NCBI RefSeq assembly: GCF_014201095.1
Contig: NZ_JACHDN010000001.1
Span: 2,542,001 to 2,606,000, forward strand
DNA: 64,000 bases
Source of the DNA: Cellulomonas hominis
GTDB taxonomy: Bacteria > Actinomycetota > Actinomycetes > Actinomycetales > Cellulomonadaceae
Direction of reading: 5' to 3'
The position numbers were made by a program, and so were the translations under genes. Below, in pieces: positions 1-8,727 of this stretch. Each line of letters begins with the position of its first letter. The stretch's first letter is position 1. The notes below the pieces were generated by a model. It searched no databases, was not told the origin of the DNA, and was given only the letters and a program-made list of their open reading frames with translations.

Positions 1-1069
1 TGGTGGGGTGCTGCACGGGGCCGTTGGGCAGCACGCTGACGAGGCGCGGCACGGCGGCGTTGACGCGCGCCCAGTCGTCGACGGTGGGCCGCGGGACCCC
101 GGCGGCGTGCGCGATGGCGGGCAGGTGCAGCAGCAGGTTCGTGGACCCGCCGACCGCGGCGTGCACCACCATGGCGTTCTCGAACGCCTCGGGGGTGAGG
201 ACGTCCCGGGTGGTGCCGCCGCGGGCGCGCTGGTGGAGGACGGCGAGCGCCGACTGCCGCGCGATCTCGACCCACACCGGCGAGCCGGACGGCGCGAGCG
301 CGGAGTGGGGGAGCGCGAGGCCGAGCGCCTCGGCGACCACCTGGCTGGTGCCGGCGGTCCCGAGGAAGTGGCAGCCGCCGCCCGGGGACGCGCAGGCGAG
401 GCAGCCGAGCGCGGTGGCCTCCTCGAGGGTGAGCTCGTCGTTGGCGAACCGGGCGCCGATGGTCTGGACGCGCGCCAGGTCCTCGCCGGTCGTCGGGGGC
501 AGCGTGACGCCGCCGGGGACGAGCACGGCGGGCAGGTCGTGCTGCGACGCGAGCGCCATCATCGTGGCGGGCAGGCCCTTGTCGCAGGTGGCGACGCCCA
601 GGACGGCCGCCCGGGTGGGCAGCGACCGGATGAGGCGCCGCATCACGGTGGCGGCGTCGTTGCGGTACGGCAGCGAGTCGAACATGCCGGTGGTGCCCTG
701 GGTCCGGCCGTCGCACGGGTCGGAGACGAAGGTGGCGAACGGCAGCCCGCCGGCCTCGGCGACGGTCTGCGCGGCGGCGCGCACCTGGTCCGCGAGCTCG
801 ACGTGCCCGGAGTGCAGGCCGAGCGCGACCGGCTCGCCGGTGGCGGAGCGCAGCCCGCCGGCGGTGGACACGATCATGACCTGCGGCCCGAGCAGGTTCG
901 CGGCCGGCCAGCCCATGCCGACGTTCTGCGTCATCCCGAACACGTCGCCGCTGGGCGACTCGCGCAGCTGCTCGGCGGTCAGGGGCAGCCTCCCGCGCGG
1001 CCCCGCGGCGCGGGTCCGCAGCCGGTCCGTGCCGTCGCGCAGCTCGACGAGGCGCTCCCAGGACGTCAT
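1..1069 (-). CDS. D-xylonate-type dehydratase (IlvD/Edd family, YjhG/YagF-like), partial
   Basis: Dehydrates a sugar acid, most likely D-xylonate, to the 2-keto-3-deoxy acid in the cytoplasm. About 356 residues are visible and the C-terminus lies beyond the left edge. Family signs are the [20 protein letters not shown] block typical of YjhG/YagF proteins, a [12 protein letters not shown] block carrying a cluster-ligand cysteine, and the cysteine-rich [15 protein letters not shown] at 1069-1067 overlaps the stop of the upstream aldolase gene by 4 bp (ATGA), so translation is probably coupled. The adjacent aldolase and xylosidase support pentonate catabolism. Assignment to xylonate rather than another aldonate is inferred from YjhG/YagF resemblance. 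Confidence 0.85.
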   Translation of the reverse strand, partial: MTSWERLVELRDGTDRLRTRAAGPRGRLPLTAEQLRESPSGDVFGMTQNVGMGWPAANLLGPQVMIVSTAGGLRSATGEPVALGLHSGHVELADQVRAAAQTVAEAGGLPFATFVSDPCDGRTQGTTGMFDSLPYRNDAATVMRRLIRSLPTRAAVLGVATCDKGLPATMMALASQHDLPAVLVPGGVTLPPTTGEDLARVQTIGARFANDELTLEEATALGCLACASPGGGCHFLGTAGTSQVVAEALGLALPHSALAPSGSPVWVEIARQSALAVLHQRARGGTTRDVLTPEAFENAMVVHAAVGGSTNLLLHLPAIAHAAGVPRPTVDDWARVNAAVPRLVSVLPNGPVQHPT

Positions 1070-1968
1070 GGCAGGGCCTCCACCGCGGCCATCAGCGCGG
1101 CGAGGGCGTCGGACTGGTCCGGCGTCGCGGGCAGGTGCGGCGGGGTGCAGTGCCGCTGGATCGGCACCCCGCGTGCCGCCATGCCCTCCTTGAGCAGCGG
1201 GAAGAACGGCGCGCCGAGCGCGTACAGGCCCATGAGCGTGTCGACGCGCCGCTGCTCGCGGGCGATCGCCGCGGCGTCCCCGGAGTCGACGGCCCGCACG
1301 TAGGCGGCGCAGATCTCCGGGTACAGGTTGGCGAGGCCGCCGATCGCCCCGGCCCCGCCGGAGGTCACGACGTGGTGCAGGTTCTCGTCGAACCCGGCGA
1401 ACACCCGGAACCCGGGGAACTCCGGCAGCAGCTCGGTGAGCAGGCGCCGGGTGTGCCCGACCTCCAGGACCGTGTCCTTGTACCCGACGATGTTCGGGTG
1501 CCGGCGCAGCAGCCGCCGTGTGACGCCGGGCCCGAGGTCGTAGCCCGTGCGCGCCGGGAAGTTGTACAGGTAGATGTCGCCGGGCACCTGCTCCGCGACG
1601 GCCGAGTAGTACGCCTCGATGCTCGGGTCCTCGAGCGCGAAGTAGTACGGGCTGACGATCATCACGGCGGGCGCGCCGGCGTCCAGGGCGTACCGGCTGA
1701 GCTCGATCGTCTCGTCGACCCGCAGGCACCCGGTGCCGACCACGAGCTCGGCCCGGGGGCCGACGGACCCGACCGCCAGGTCGATGAGCTCGCGCTTCTG
1801 CTCGGGCCGCATCGCGAAGAACTCGCCGGTGCTGCCCAGGAGCACGATGCCGTCGACGCCGCCGTCGAGGACGTGCTCCCACACGGCGACGTTGCCCTCG
1901 CGGTCGAGGGTGCCGTCGGCGTGGAACGCGGTGACGGCGGGGGCGTAGAACCGGGCCACCGCGGTCAC
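1066..1968 (-). CDS. DapA-family aldolase, probable 2-keto-3-deoxy-pentonate aldolase (YagE/YjhH-like)
   Basis: A 300-residue TIM-barrel lyase of the dihydrodipicolinate synthase/N-acetylneuraminate lyase family. Visible family features are GSTGEFFAM near the N-terminus, the YNFPARTG loop with the conserved tyrosine, and the Schiff-base lysine in VGYKDT. E. coli pairs the same two families (yagE-yagF, yjhH-yjhG) to cleave 2-keto-3-deoxy-xylonate to pyruvate and glycolaldehyde, so the same job is inferred here. GTG at 1968 overlaps the xylosidase stop as GTGA; a GTG 3 bp upstream is also possible. A longer reading frame continues upstream over the xylosidase but is a shadow. Confidence 0.82.
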   Translation of the reverse strand: MTAVARFYAPAVTAFHADGTLDREGNVAVWEHVLDGGVDGIVLLGSTGEFFAMRPEQKRELIDLAVGSVGPRAELVVGTGCLRVDETIELSRYALDAGAPAVMIVSPYYFALEDPSIEAYYSAVAEQVPGDIYLYNFPARTGYDLGPGVTRRLLRRHPNIVGYKDTVLEVGHTRRLLTELLPEFPGFRVFAGFDENLHHVVTSGGAGAIGGLANLYPEICAAYVRAVDSGDAAAIAREQRRVDTLMGLYALGAPFFPLLKEGMAARGVPIQRHCTPPHLPATPDQSDALAALMAAVEALP

Positions 1969-3944
1969 CACACCCGGACGTGCGCGGCGCCGGCGTCGAG
2001 CCGGGTCAGCGGGCCCGGCGGGTAGCCGGCGCCGGGCACCCTGCGGTGCCCGAGCAGGTCGACGTCCACGACGAGGGGGGTGCCGTCGGGATGCTCGTAC
2101 CCGGCCCCGACGACCCGGACGCGGCCCAGGTCCGGTGCCGTGACCAGGCCGACCAGGGGCGCGACGAGCGCGGCGGGCAGGTCGTGCTCCAGGTGGACCT
2201 CCGCACCGTCGTCGACCACCCGGACGGAGGCGGGCCCCGCGACGGTGCGGGCGCCGGACTCGTGGGCGGCCGGGCGCGCGCCGTCGGCGTAGGCGTTCGA
2301 CCACACGTAGGCGGGCTGGCGCTCCCGCTGGAACCGCGCGTGGTCGCCGGCCCCGGTGGTGGGGCCGACCCGCTCGAGGTACTCCGCCCAGGACGCGGGC
2401 GCGCCGTCGTAGGCGTGGGTGCCGGACGTCTCCGGCGGGAGATCGTCGAGCACCTGCGGGGCGTCCGGCCCGTACACGCCGCGCCGGGACCCGACGAACA
2501 GGTTGCCGACGTAGCGGTCGTCCCCGCCGTGGACGACCGCGTAGCCCGCGACCTGCGTGGAGTGCGGCACGTGGTACGGCGTCGCCCGGTCCAGCACGGC
2601 CTGCACCCGTACGGCCCCCAGCACCAGGTTGTGCACGAACGCGGTGCCCTGGCTGAACAGCTCGACGGCGATGGGCGAGGCCAGCACGTTGTGGTCGACG
2701 GTGGTGGGGCCGTGCGCGACCTCGACGAACAGGTCGCGGATGTTGCGGTACAGCAGGTTGCGGGTGATCCGCGTGCCCTGCACCTGCCAGTCGAGCCAGA
2801 TGCCGAGGGTGGTGTCGTGGATGCGGTTGTGCTCGATCGTGACGTCGATCGGGGCGTGCAGCTTGATACCGCCGATCTCGTAGCCCGAGAACTCGTGCTT
2901 GGTGCCGATGCGGTGGATGTGGTTGTCCGCGATGGTCGAGAACGCGCAGCCCAGGTGGCCGACGACGCCGTTCTGGCCGCAGTCGCGGATCTCGTTGCGG
3001 CGTACCACGTGCGAGCCGACCTGCTCCCGGTCCCACCCCTGGTGCCGGGCGGCGAAGACGGCCTCGATCTGGTACTGGTGCGCCGGCTTGTCGCCGCGCT
3101 CGGACGCGAAGCCGTCGCCGCTCGCGGCGTCCTTGCCGAGCGAGACCCCGGCGCACTTGGCGTCGCGGATCAGGTTGTCCTCGATGATCCACCCCTTCGC
3201 CCAGCGGGGGCCGACCAGGCCGAGCTGGTCGGCGGTGGGCGGCGCCCACGGCGTCGCGGCCTGCGCGAGCTCGAAGCCCCGCACGGTGACGTAGTCGACG
3301 TGGCTGCGCTCGGGGGTGAAGACCGACGGGCGGACGTTGACCTCGACCAGCGCGGCGTTCGGGTCGGCGTCCTGGAAGTTCGCCCAGATCGTCGTGACGT
3401 CCTCGCCGACCTCCGCGTACCAGACGAGGACCGTGCGGTCCGGCTCCACGAGCGCGGTGTCGAGCGCGGTCCACTGGTAGCGGGTGTGCGTGCGGCGCGC
3501 GGGGTGGTCGACCGCGGCGCGGTCGTGCACCTCGTACAGCGAGCGGCCGTCCAGGTACACGTCGCCACGGTGGGCGAGCGTGCCGCCCGGGCCGGGGTGC
3601 AGCCAGTCGCCGGCGACGGGCTCGTCGAACGGGTTGAACGCGCCGAACAGCGTGTTCGGCACGTCGGCGCGCCACACGGAGCCGTGCTCGCGGACCCAGC
3701 CCGTGACCGCCTCGGACCCCGTGATCGTCACGTGCTCGCCGGGCGCGGCCGCGAAGGTGATCCGGCAGTCGTCGGCGACGCCGCCGCGCACGGGCCGCAC
3801 CCACTCGCGGTACGTGCCCGCGTGCACGAGCACGGTGTCCCCGGGGAGGGCGGCGCGCGCGGCGCGCTGGATGGTGCGCAACGGGGCGCCGGGCGTGCCG
3901 TCCGCCCGGTCGGAGCCGCTCACGGCGACGTGGAGCGTGGTCAA
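1965..3944 (-). CDS. GH120 beta-xylosidase (right-handed beta-helix)
   Basis: A 659-residue protein that closely follows the remembered sequence of Thermoanaerobacterium saccharolyticum XylC, founder of GH120. Shared blocks include [26 protein letters not shown] and GHLG. The two catalytic acids of XylC align with D385 (in WLDW) and E408 (in FVEV), with the same 23-residue spacing. There is no signal peptide, so it should act in the cytoplasm on imported xylo-oligosaccharides, releasing xylose or xylose derivatives. The start is TTG at 3944, with GAAGGA 7 bp upstream. It is the first gene of a three-gene operon whose ends overlap by 4 bp each. A different substrate such as xylobionate is conceivable given the dehydratase neighbour. 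Confidence 0.9.
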   Translation of the reverse strand: MTTLHVAVSGSDRADGTPGAPLRTIQRAARAALPGDTVLVHAGTYREWVRPVRGGVADDCRITFAAAPGEHVTITGSEAVTGWVREHGSVWRADVPNTLFGAFNPFDEPVAGDWLHPGPGGTLAHRGDVYLDGRSLYEVHDRAAVDHPARRTHTRYQWTALDTALVEPDRTVLVWYAEVGEDVTTIWANFQDADPNAALVEVNVRPSVFTPERSHVDYVTVRGFELAQAATPWAPPTADQLGLVGPRWAKGWIIEDNLIRDAKCAGVSLGKDAASGDGFASERGDKPAHQYQIEAVFAARHQGWDREQVGSHVVRRNEIRDCGQNGVVGHLGCAFSTIADNHIHRIGTKHEFSGYEIGGIKLHAPIDVTIEHNRIHDTTLGIWLDWQVQGTRITRNLLYRNIRDLFVEVAHGPTTVDHNVLASPIAVELFSQGTAFVHNLVLGAVRVQAVLDRATPYHVPHSTQVAGYAVVHGGDDRYVGNLFVGSRRGVYGPDAPQVLDDLPPETSGTHAYDGAPASWAEYLERVGPTTGAGDHARFQRERQPAYVWSNAYADGARPAAHESGARTVAGPASVRVVDDGAEVHLEHDLPAALVAPLVGLVTAPDLGRVRVVGAGYEHPDGTPLVVDVDLLGHRRVPGAGYPPGPLTRLDAGAAHVRVW

Positions 3945-3995
3945 CGGGTCGTCCTTCGGTCGGGGCGGGGCGCGGGAGGTTCGACGCCCGGTCGA

Positions 3996-4008
3996 AGAAA
4001 CTCTTTCT
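3996..4008. promoter_or_regulatory. Palindromic operator candidate 1 (GAAA-N3-TTTC)
   Basis: The 13-bp inverted repeat AGAAACTCTTTCT lies 52 bp before the xylosidase start. It shares the GAAA-N3-TTTC core with a second copy centred 88 bp away. It is a likely repressor site for the xylan/xylonate operon; the regulator is not in the window. The rest of the 264-bp gap up to 4208 holds no gene. Confidence 0.5.
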
Positions 4009-4083
4009 ATCGATCGGGGCGCCGCTTCGACCCTAGCGGCTGGGTTGCGCCGCGGTGAAGGCCAAGAATGCGGGTACAGGGAT

Positions 4084-4096
4084 CGAAATTCTTTCG
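4084..4096. promoter_or_regulatory. Palindromic operator candidate 2 (GAAA-N3-TTTC)
   Basis: The 13-bp inverted repeat CGAAATTCTTTCG is the second copy of the GAAA-N3-TTTC core in this otherwise GC-dominated gap. Two copies 88 bp apart suit a repressor that loops or binds cooperatively. The style recalls CGAA/TTCG-type xylanase operators described in streptomycetes, though the spacing differs. Confidence 0.5.
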
Positions 4097-4208
4097 CTGC
4101 GTTCGTCCCGAGCGCGCGACGGCCGTGGTCGCCGCGTCCCGCCGCCCGCGGTCTGGGCCATGGCGGGCGCGGTGAAGGGCTGACCCCCGTCCCGCGCCGG
4201 CCGTGGGC

Positions 4209-5534
4209 TCAGGACCGGTCGAGCTCCCAGACCGCCCACCCGCGGCCGGCCACCCCGCCGCCCGCCGCCGCGCCCTCTGCGGCGACCGGCCGGGCCTGCG
4301 CCGGGACCGCGAGCGGCCACGGCTCGTCGTCGAGGTTCAGCGCCACGAGCAGCGCCGCCGTGCCGTCCGCCGCACGCGCCTCGTACGCCAGGCGCGTGCT
4401 CGTCACCTCGACCACGTGCGTGCGGGCGGTGTGCAGCCACGGGTGCCGCCGGCGCAGCCCGATGAGCGCGGCGTGCCGGTCGTGCGCCGCGCGGCCGTCG
4501 GGGGCGAGGTCGGGGCCGGCGAGGTCGTCCGGGGTCGCGGGGTACGGCGGGCGGACCTCGTCGTCACCGCCCGCGCGGTCCTCCTTCACGCCCCGGTACG
4601 CCTGCTCGTCGCCGTAGTAGACGGCCGGGGTGCCGCCGACGGTCATCAGCACCAGCAGGGCGTGCCCGGCGAGGGTCGCGTCGCCGACGCGGCTCGCGAT
4701 CCGGGTGACGTCGTGGTTCCCGACGAACGTGTACGGCACGAAGGCGTCGAGGAAGGCGTCGTGCCGCCCGAGCGTCCACGCCAGCTCGTGCCAGTTCCGG
4801 TCGAGGACCGAGGACCAGATCGCCTTCCACAGCTCGTACTGGGTGACCGAGTCGAGCCCCGCCTCCGCGACGAACGCGGGGTAGTCGCCGTGGATCACCT
4901 CGCCCACGAGGTACGCGTCGGGGTGCGCGGCGCGGACCCGGTCGGTCACCCGGCGCCAGGACGCCGCCGGGACGGCGTAGGCCGCGTCCAGGCGCCAGCC
5001 GTCCGCGCCGGCGTCCAGCCAGTGCGTCATGACGTCGCTCACCAGGTCGGCCACCCGGGGCGAGTCGTGGTTCAGCGTCACCAGCGAGCGGTGGCCCTCG
5101 AAGCAGTCCCACTCCGGGCTGCCGTCGGTCCACCGGATGCGGAACAGCTCGGCCTCCGGCGCGCCCGGGCCGCCGGCCAGGGCGGCGCGGAACAGCGGGT
5201 GCTGGTCGCCGACGTGGTTGAAGACCCCGTCCAGCAGCACCCGCACGCCCCGGTCGTGGGCGGCGGCGAGCAGGCGGTCCAGGTCGGCGCGGTCGCCCAG
5301 GCGCGGGTCCACGCGGAGGTGGTCGACGGTGTCGTAGCCGTGGGTGCTCGACGCGAACACGGGGCCCAGCGCCAGGCCGTTGAGGCCGAGGTCGACCACG
5401 TAGTCCAGCCAGCGCTCGACGTGCGCGAGCCGGTGCGTCACCGGCGTCGTCCCGTCCGCCGACCGCTCCGCGCCGGTGAACCCCAGCGGGTACACGTGCC
5501 ACCACATCGCGTGGTCCACCCACCCCGGGGCCAT
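4209..5534 (-). CDS. GH13 alpha-amylase family glycosidase
   Basis: A 441-residue cytoplasmic protein with no signal peptide. It carries the four GH13 regions: DGVFNHVG (103-109), GWRLDAAY with nucleophile D183, acid/base E212 in LVGEV, and the transition-state aspartate D275 in VGNHD. It should hydrolyse or transfer alpha-glucosidic bonds in short maltodextrins. The barrel is compact, lacking the N-terminal domain of cyclomaltodextrinases, and ends with a short C-terminal sheet domain. ATG at 5534 is preceded by GGGAGGA. The gene lies 74 bp downstream of the glycerol dehydrogenase gene on the same strand and may be cotranscribed with it. Exact subfamily and substrate cannot be told. Confidence 0.88.
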   Translation of the reverse strand: MAPGWVDHAMWWHVYPLGFTGAERSADGTTPVTHRLAHVERWLDYVVDLGLNGLALGPVFASSTHGYDTVDHLRVDPRLGDRADLDRLLAAAHDRGVRVLLDGVFNHVGDQHPLFRAALAGGPGAPEAELFRIRWTDGSPEWDCFEGHRSLVTLNHDSPRVADLVSDVMTHWLDAGADGWRLDAAYAVPAASWRRVTDRVRAAHPDAYLVGEVIHGDYPAFVAEAGLDSVTQYELWKAIWSSVLDRNWHELAWTLGRHDAFLDAFVPYTFVGNHDVTRIASRVGDATLAGHALLVLMTVGGTPAVYYGDEQAYRGVKEDRAGGDDEVRPPYPATPDDLAGPDLAPDGRAAHDRHAALIGLRRRHPWLHTARTHVVEVTSTRLAYEARAADGTAALLVALNLDDEPWPLAVPAQARPVAAEGAAAGGGVAGRGWAVWELDRS

Positions 5535-5608
5535 CGGTCCTCCCTCGTGTCGCGTCCCGCCCGAGACTCGCAGGTCAGGGGCGGGGTGTCATCTCCGCCG
5601 GGGCCGGG

Positions 5609-6766
5609 TCAGTGCGCCCGGTGCGGCACCGGCTCGGGCAGCCCCGCCTCGGCGCGCACGGACCGGGAGAAGCCCTCGATCGACCGCAGCGCGTCCACCA
5701 GGTCGGGCACGCGCACGGTGAACGGCATCGCGTGGATCGTCTCGCCCTCGGCCGTGGCCGCCTCGGCGACGCGGGTGAGGTCGTCCACGTCGTCCACCGA
5801 CAGCCCGACCTCGGTGAGGGTGTTCGGCAGCCCCACCCGGGTGGTGAACTCCACGAAGTCGCGGATCTCCTGGACCGGCGCCCCCTCCAGCACGAGCTGC
5901 GTGACCGACCCGATGTTCACCTTCTCGCCGTGGGTGAGCCCGTGGGTCTGCGGCGCGGCGGTGAGGCCGTTGTGGATCGCGTGCGCGGCGGCCAGCCCGC
6001 CGGACTCGAAGCCGAGGCCGGACAGCAGGGTGTTGGCCTCGACCACCTTCTCGACCGACGGGGTCACGACGTGGTCGCGCACCGCGGCGACCGCGGGCAG
6101 GGCGTGCTCCCAGAGGATGTCCCAGGACAGTCGCGCCAGCGCGGTGCCGGTCGTGGTCGGCAGCCCGCCGGCCATCGTCGTGGCGTCGGTCCGGGCGACG
6201 GCCCGCGCCTCGATCCAGGTCGCGAGGGCGTCCCCGACGCCCGCCACCAGGAACCGCACCGGGGCGTTCGCGACGAGCTGCGTGTCGACCAGGACCAGGT
6301 CGGGGTTCCGTGGGAAGAACCGGTACTCCTCGAACCCGCCCTCGTCGTCGTAGATCACGGAGAGCGCCGAGCACGGCGCGTCCGTCGAGGCGACCGTCGG
6401 CACCGACACCCACCGGATCCCCGCGAGGTACCCCGCGGCCTTGACCGCGTCGATGGTGGACCCGCCGCCGACGCCTACCACGACGTCCGCGCCGGTCTCC
6501 CGGATCCGGGCGGCGATGCCGTCGACGGCCGCCGCCGTGGCGTACACGCCGAACCCGTCGCGGGTCAGCGGCAGGTCGGCCGCGGCGAACGACCGGGTGA
6601 CCGCCTCCCCGACGAACGACCAGACCGTGTCGTCGGCGACGACGAGCGGCGTGCGGCCGACCGGGGCGGTCAGCTCACCGAGGCGCTCGATCGCGCCGCG
6701 GCCCTGCGCGTAGCGGCCGGGGCTGATCAGGGTGCGGACGGGCGGGTGCTCCAGGGACGCAGACAC
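5609..6766 (-). CDS. gldA: Glycerol dehydrogenase (iron/zinc alcohol dehydrogenase superfamily)
   Basis: A 385-residue NAD-dependent dehydrogenase oxidising glycerol to dihydroxyacetone. The NAD-binding GVGGGSTIDAVKA is at 98-110. Metal ligands match Bacillus GlyDH: D179 in GVGDALATW, H262 in AAAHAIHNG and H279 in LTHGEKV. The GFESGGLAAAHAIHNGLT block is diagnostic of GldA within the superfamily. It starts at GTG 6766 behind a [11 protein letters not shown]hine-Dalgarno. It is divergent from the Gfo/Idh gene across a 147-bp gap. Other diol substrates are possible. Confidence 0.88.
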   Translation of the reverse strand: MSASLEHPPVRTLISPGRYAQGRGAIERLGELTAPVGRTPLVVADDTVWSFVGEAVTRSFAAADLPLTRDGFGVYATAAAVDGIAARIRETGADVVVGVGGGSTIDAVKAAGYLAGIRWVSVPTVASTDAPCSALSVIYDDEGGFEEYRFFPRNPDLVLVDTQLVANAPVRFLVAGVGDALATWIEARAVARTDATTMAGGLPTTTGTALARLSWDILWEHALPAVAAVRDHVVTPSVEKVVEANTLLSGLGFESGGLAAAHAIHNGLTAAPQTHGLTHGEKVNIGSVTQLVLEGAPVQEIRDFVEFTTRVGLPNTLTEVGLSVDDVDDLTRVAEAATAEGETIHAMPFTVRVPDLVDALRSIEGFSRSVRAEAGLPEPVPHRAH

Positions 6767-6913
6767 GGCTCCTCCTCCGGGGTCGCACGTCGGCGGCGGG
6801 GCCGTGGTCGCAGGCCCGTGCGGGACCGCCGACCCTCACCACCGTAGGGACCTGCGGCGGAGGCGGCACGGGGACCTCGGTCCCGGACGCGGGCGGGCAC
6901 TACTGTCGCCCTC

Positions 6914-7918
6914 ATGACACTCGTCGAAGACCCGCGTACCGCGCCGCCGATCCGATGGGGGATCCTCGGGGCCGGCTACATCGCCGGCTCGTTCGCCGCG
7001 GCCGTCCGATCCGCCACCCGCGCCCAGCTCGTCGCCGTCGGCTCCCGGGACCGCGTGAAGGCCGAGCGGTTCGCCACCGCGCACGGCATCCCGACCACGC
7101 ACGTCGGCTACCAGGACCTCGTCGAGGACCCGCAGGTGGACGCCGTGTACGTGGCGACCCCGCACTCCCAGCACCGGGAGCACGCGCTGCTCGCCATCGC
7201 CGCCGGCAAGCACGTCCTGGTCGAGAAGGCGTTCACCCGCAACGCCGCCGAGGCGGAGGAGGTGTTCGCGGCCGCCCGCGCCGCCGGGGTGTTCGTCATG
7301 GAGGCGATGTGGACGCGGTTCCTGCCGCACGTCGCCGCGCTGCACCAGGTGATCGACTCCGGCGAGGTCGGTGAGGTCGTCACCGTGCAGGCCGACCACG
7401 GGCAGCACTTCGCGTTCGACCCGACCAGCCGGCTGTACGACCCGGCGCTCGCGGGCGGTGCGCTGCTCGACCTCGGCGTCTACCCGGTGTCGTTCGCGCA
7501 CGACCTGCTCGGCGTCCCGGACGCGGTGCAGGCCAGCGGCGTGCTGACCGAGACGGGCGTCGACGGGCAGATCGGCATCGTGCTGTCCTACGGCACCCGG
7601 GCGCAGGCCGTACTCACCACGACGCTGTGGTCGAAGACCCCGACGACCGCCGCGATCTCGGGCACCGAGGGCAGCATCGTCGTCGAGGGCTCGTTCTACG
7701 CCCCGACGTCGTTCCGGGTGCAGCGACGCGACGGGCGGACGTGGGAGTTCAGCCAGCCCACGCCGCACGGCCTGCAGTTCGAGGCCGCCGAGGTCGCCCG
7801 CCGCGTGGCGGAGGGGGCGACCGAGAGCTCGCGCCTGACGTGGTCGGACACGCTCGCCGTCATGCGGACGATGGACGAGGTCCGCGCGCAGGTGGGCGTC
7901 GTCTACCCCGGCGAGTGA
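6914..7918 (+). CDS. Gfo/Idh/MocA family oxidoreductase
   Basis: A 334-residue NAD(P)-dependent sugar or cyclitol dehydrogenase. The N-terminal Rossmann fold is marked by WGILGAGYIAGSF. EKAFTRNAAEA replaces the usual EKP motif with EKA, followed by the GGALLDLGVYPV segment of the C-terminal substrate domain. There is no Shine-Dalgarno; TACTGT at 6901-6906 sits exactly 7 bp before the ATG, so the mRNA is probably leaderless. The next gene has its own promoter. The substrate is unknown; members of this form act on dihydrodiols, xylose or glucose, and xylose would fit the cluster at 1-4 kb. Confidence 0.85.
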   Translation: MTLVEDPRTAPPIRWGILGAGYIAGSFAAAVRSATRAQLVAVGSRDRVKAERFATAHGIPTTHVGYQDLVEDPQVDAVYVATPHSQHREHALLAIAAGKHVLVEKAFTRNAAEAEEVFAAARAAGVFVMEAMWTRFLPHVAALHQVIDSGEVGEVVTVQADHGQHFAFDPTSRLYDPALAGGALLDLGVYPVSFAHDLLGVPDAVQASGVLTETGVDGQIGIVLSYGTRAQAVLTTTLWSKTPTTAAISGTEGSIVVEGSFYAPTSFRVQRRDGRTWEFSQPTPHGLQFEAAEVARRVAEGATESSRLTWSDTLAVMRTMDEVRAQVGVVYPGE

Positions 7919-7995
7919 CGTCGCGCCCGCGCCCCGGTCCGTCGTCGGTGGGCCGGGGCGCGGGCGTGTGGGCGGCGGTGGATACCCTGGCGCCC

Positions 7996-8727
7996 GTGAC
8001 CCTGCCCGACCCGCCCGTGCCGCCCGCGCCTCCCGCCCCGTCCGCAGCCCCCGCCCGGCGCTCGCAGCCCGCGGACCCGGCCCGCGGCGTGGTGCCCGGC
8101 GGGCTGTTCGTCTCGTTCGAGGGCGGCGACGGCGCCGGGAAGTCGACCCAGTCCCGGCTGCTCGGCGCGTGGCTCACGGGCCTCGGGCTGGCCGTCGTCC
8201 TGACCCGCGAGCCCGGCGGCACGGAGCTCGGCCGGGTGCTGCGGCGCGAGGTGCTGCACGGCGGCCACGTCGACCCGCGCACCGAGGCGCTGCTGTACGC
8301 CGCGGACCGCGCGCACCACGTCGCGTCGCTGGTCCGGCCGGCGCTCGACGCCGGGTCGGTCGTCGTCACGGACCGGTACCTGGACTCGTCGGTCGCCTAC
8401 CAGGGCACGGGCCGGGACCTCGGCGCGGACGAGGTGGAGCGCCTGTCGCTCTGGGCCACCGGCGGCCTGCTGCCCGCGCTGACCGTGCTGCTGGACCTCG
8501 ACCCCGCCGCCGGGCTGGGCCGCCTGCGGGACCGCCCGGACCAGCCCGACCGGCTGGAGAGCGCCGGCGACGACTTCCACCGCCGCACCCGCGAGGCCTT
8601 CCTCGGCCGCGCCGCGGCGGACCCGGGGCGCTGGCTGGTGCTGGACGCGTCGCGGCCGGTCGAGGCCATCGCCGCCGACGTGCGGGCCCGCGTCGCGGCG
8701 CTCCTCGGCCTCGAGGACGCCGCGTGA
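7996..8727 (+). CDS. tmk: Thymidylate kinase
   Basis: Phosphorylates dTMP to dTDP for DNA synthesis. The protein has 243 residues: a Pro/Ala-rich N-terminal tail of about 36 residues, then the P-loop FEGGDGAGKST (41-51), TREPGGTELG, the DRYLDSSVAYQG substrate motif and a lid segment. GTG at 7996 was chosen because TACCCT at 7983-7988 lies 7 bp upstream, a leaderless arrangement. A GTG nearer the P-loop would remove the unusual tail. The gene overlaps holB by 4 bp (GTGA), the classic actinobacterial tmk-holB pair. Confidence 0.93.
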   Translation: MTLPDPPVPPAPPAPSAAPARRSQPADPARGVVPGGLFVSFEGGDGAGKSTQSRLLGAWLTGLGLAVVLTREPGGTELGRVLRREVLHGGHVDPRTEALLYAADRAHHVASLVRPALDAGSVVVTDRYLDSSVAYQGTGRDLGADEVERLSLWATGGLLPALTVLLDLDPAAGLGRLRDRPDQPDRLESAGDDFHRRTREAFLGRAAADPGRWLVLDASRPVEAIAADVRARVAALLGLEDAA

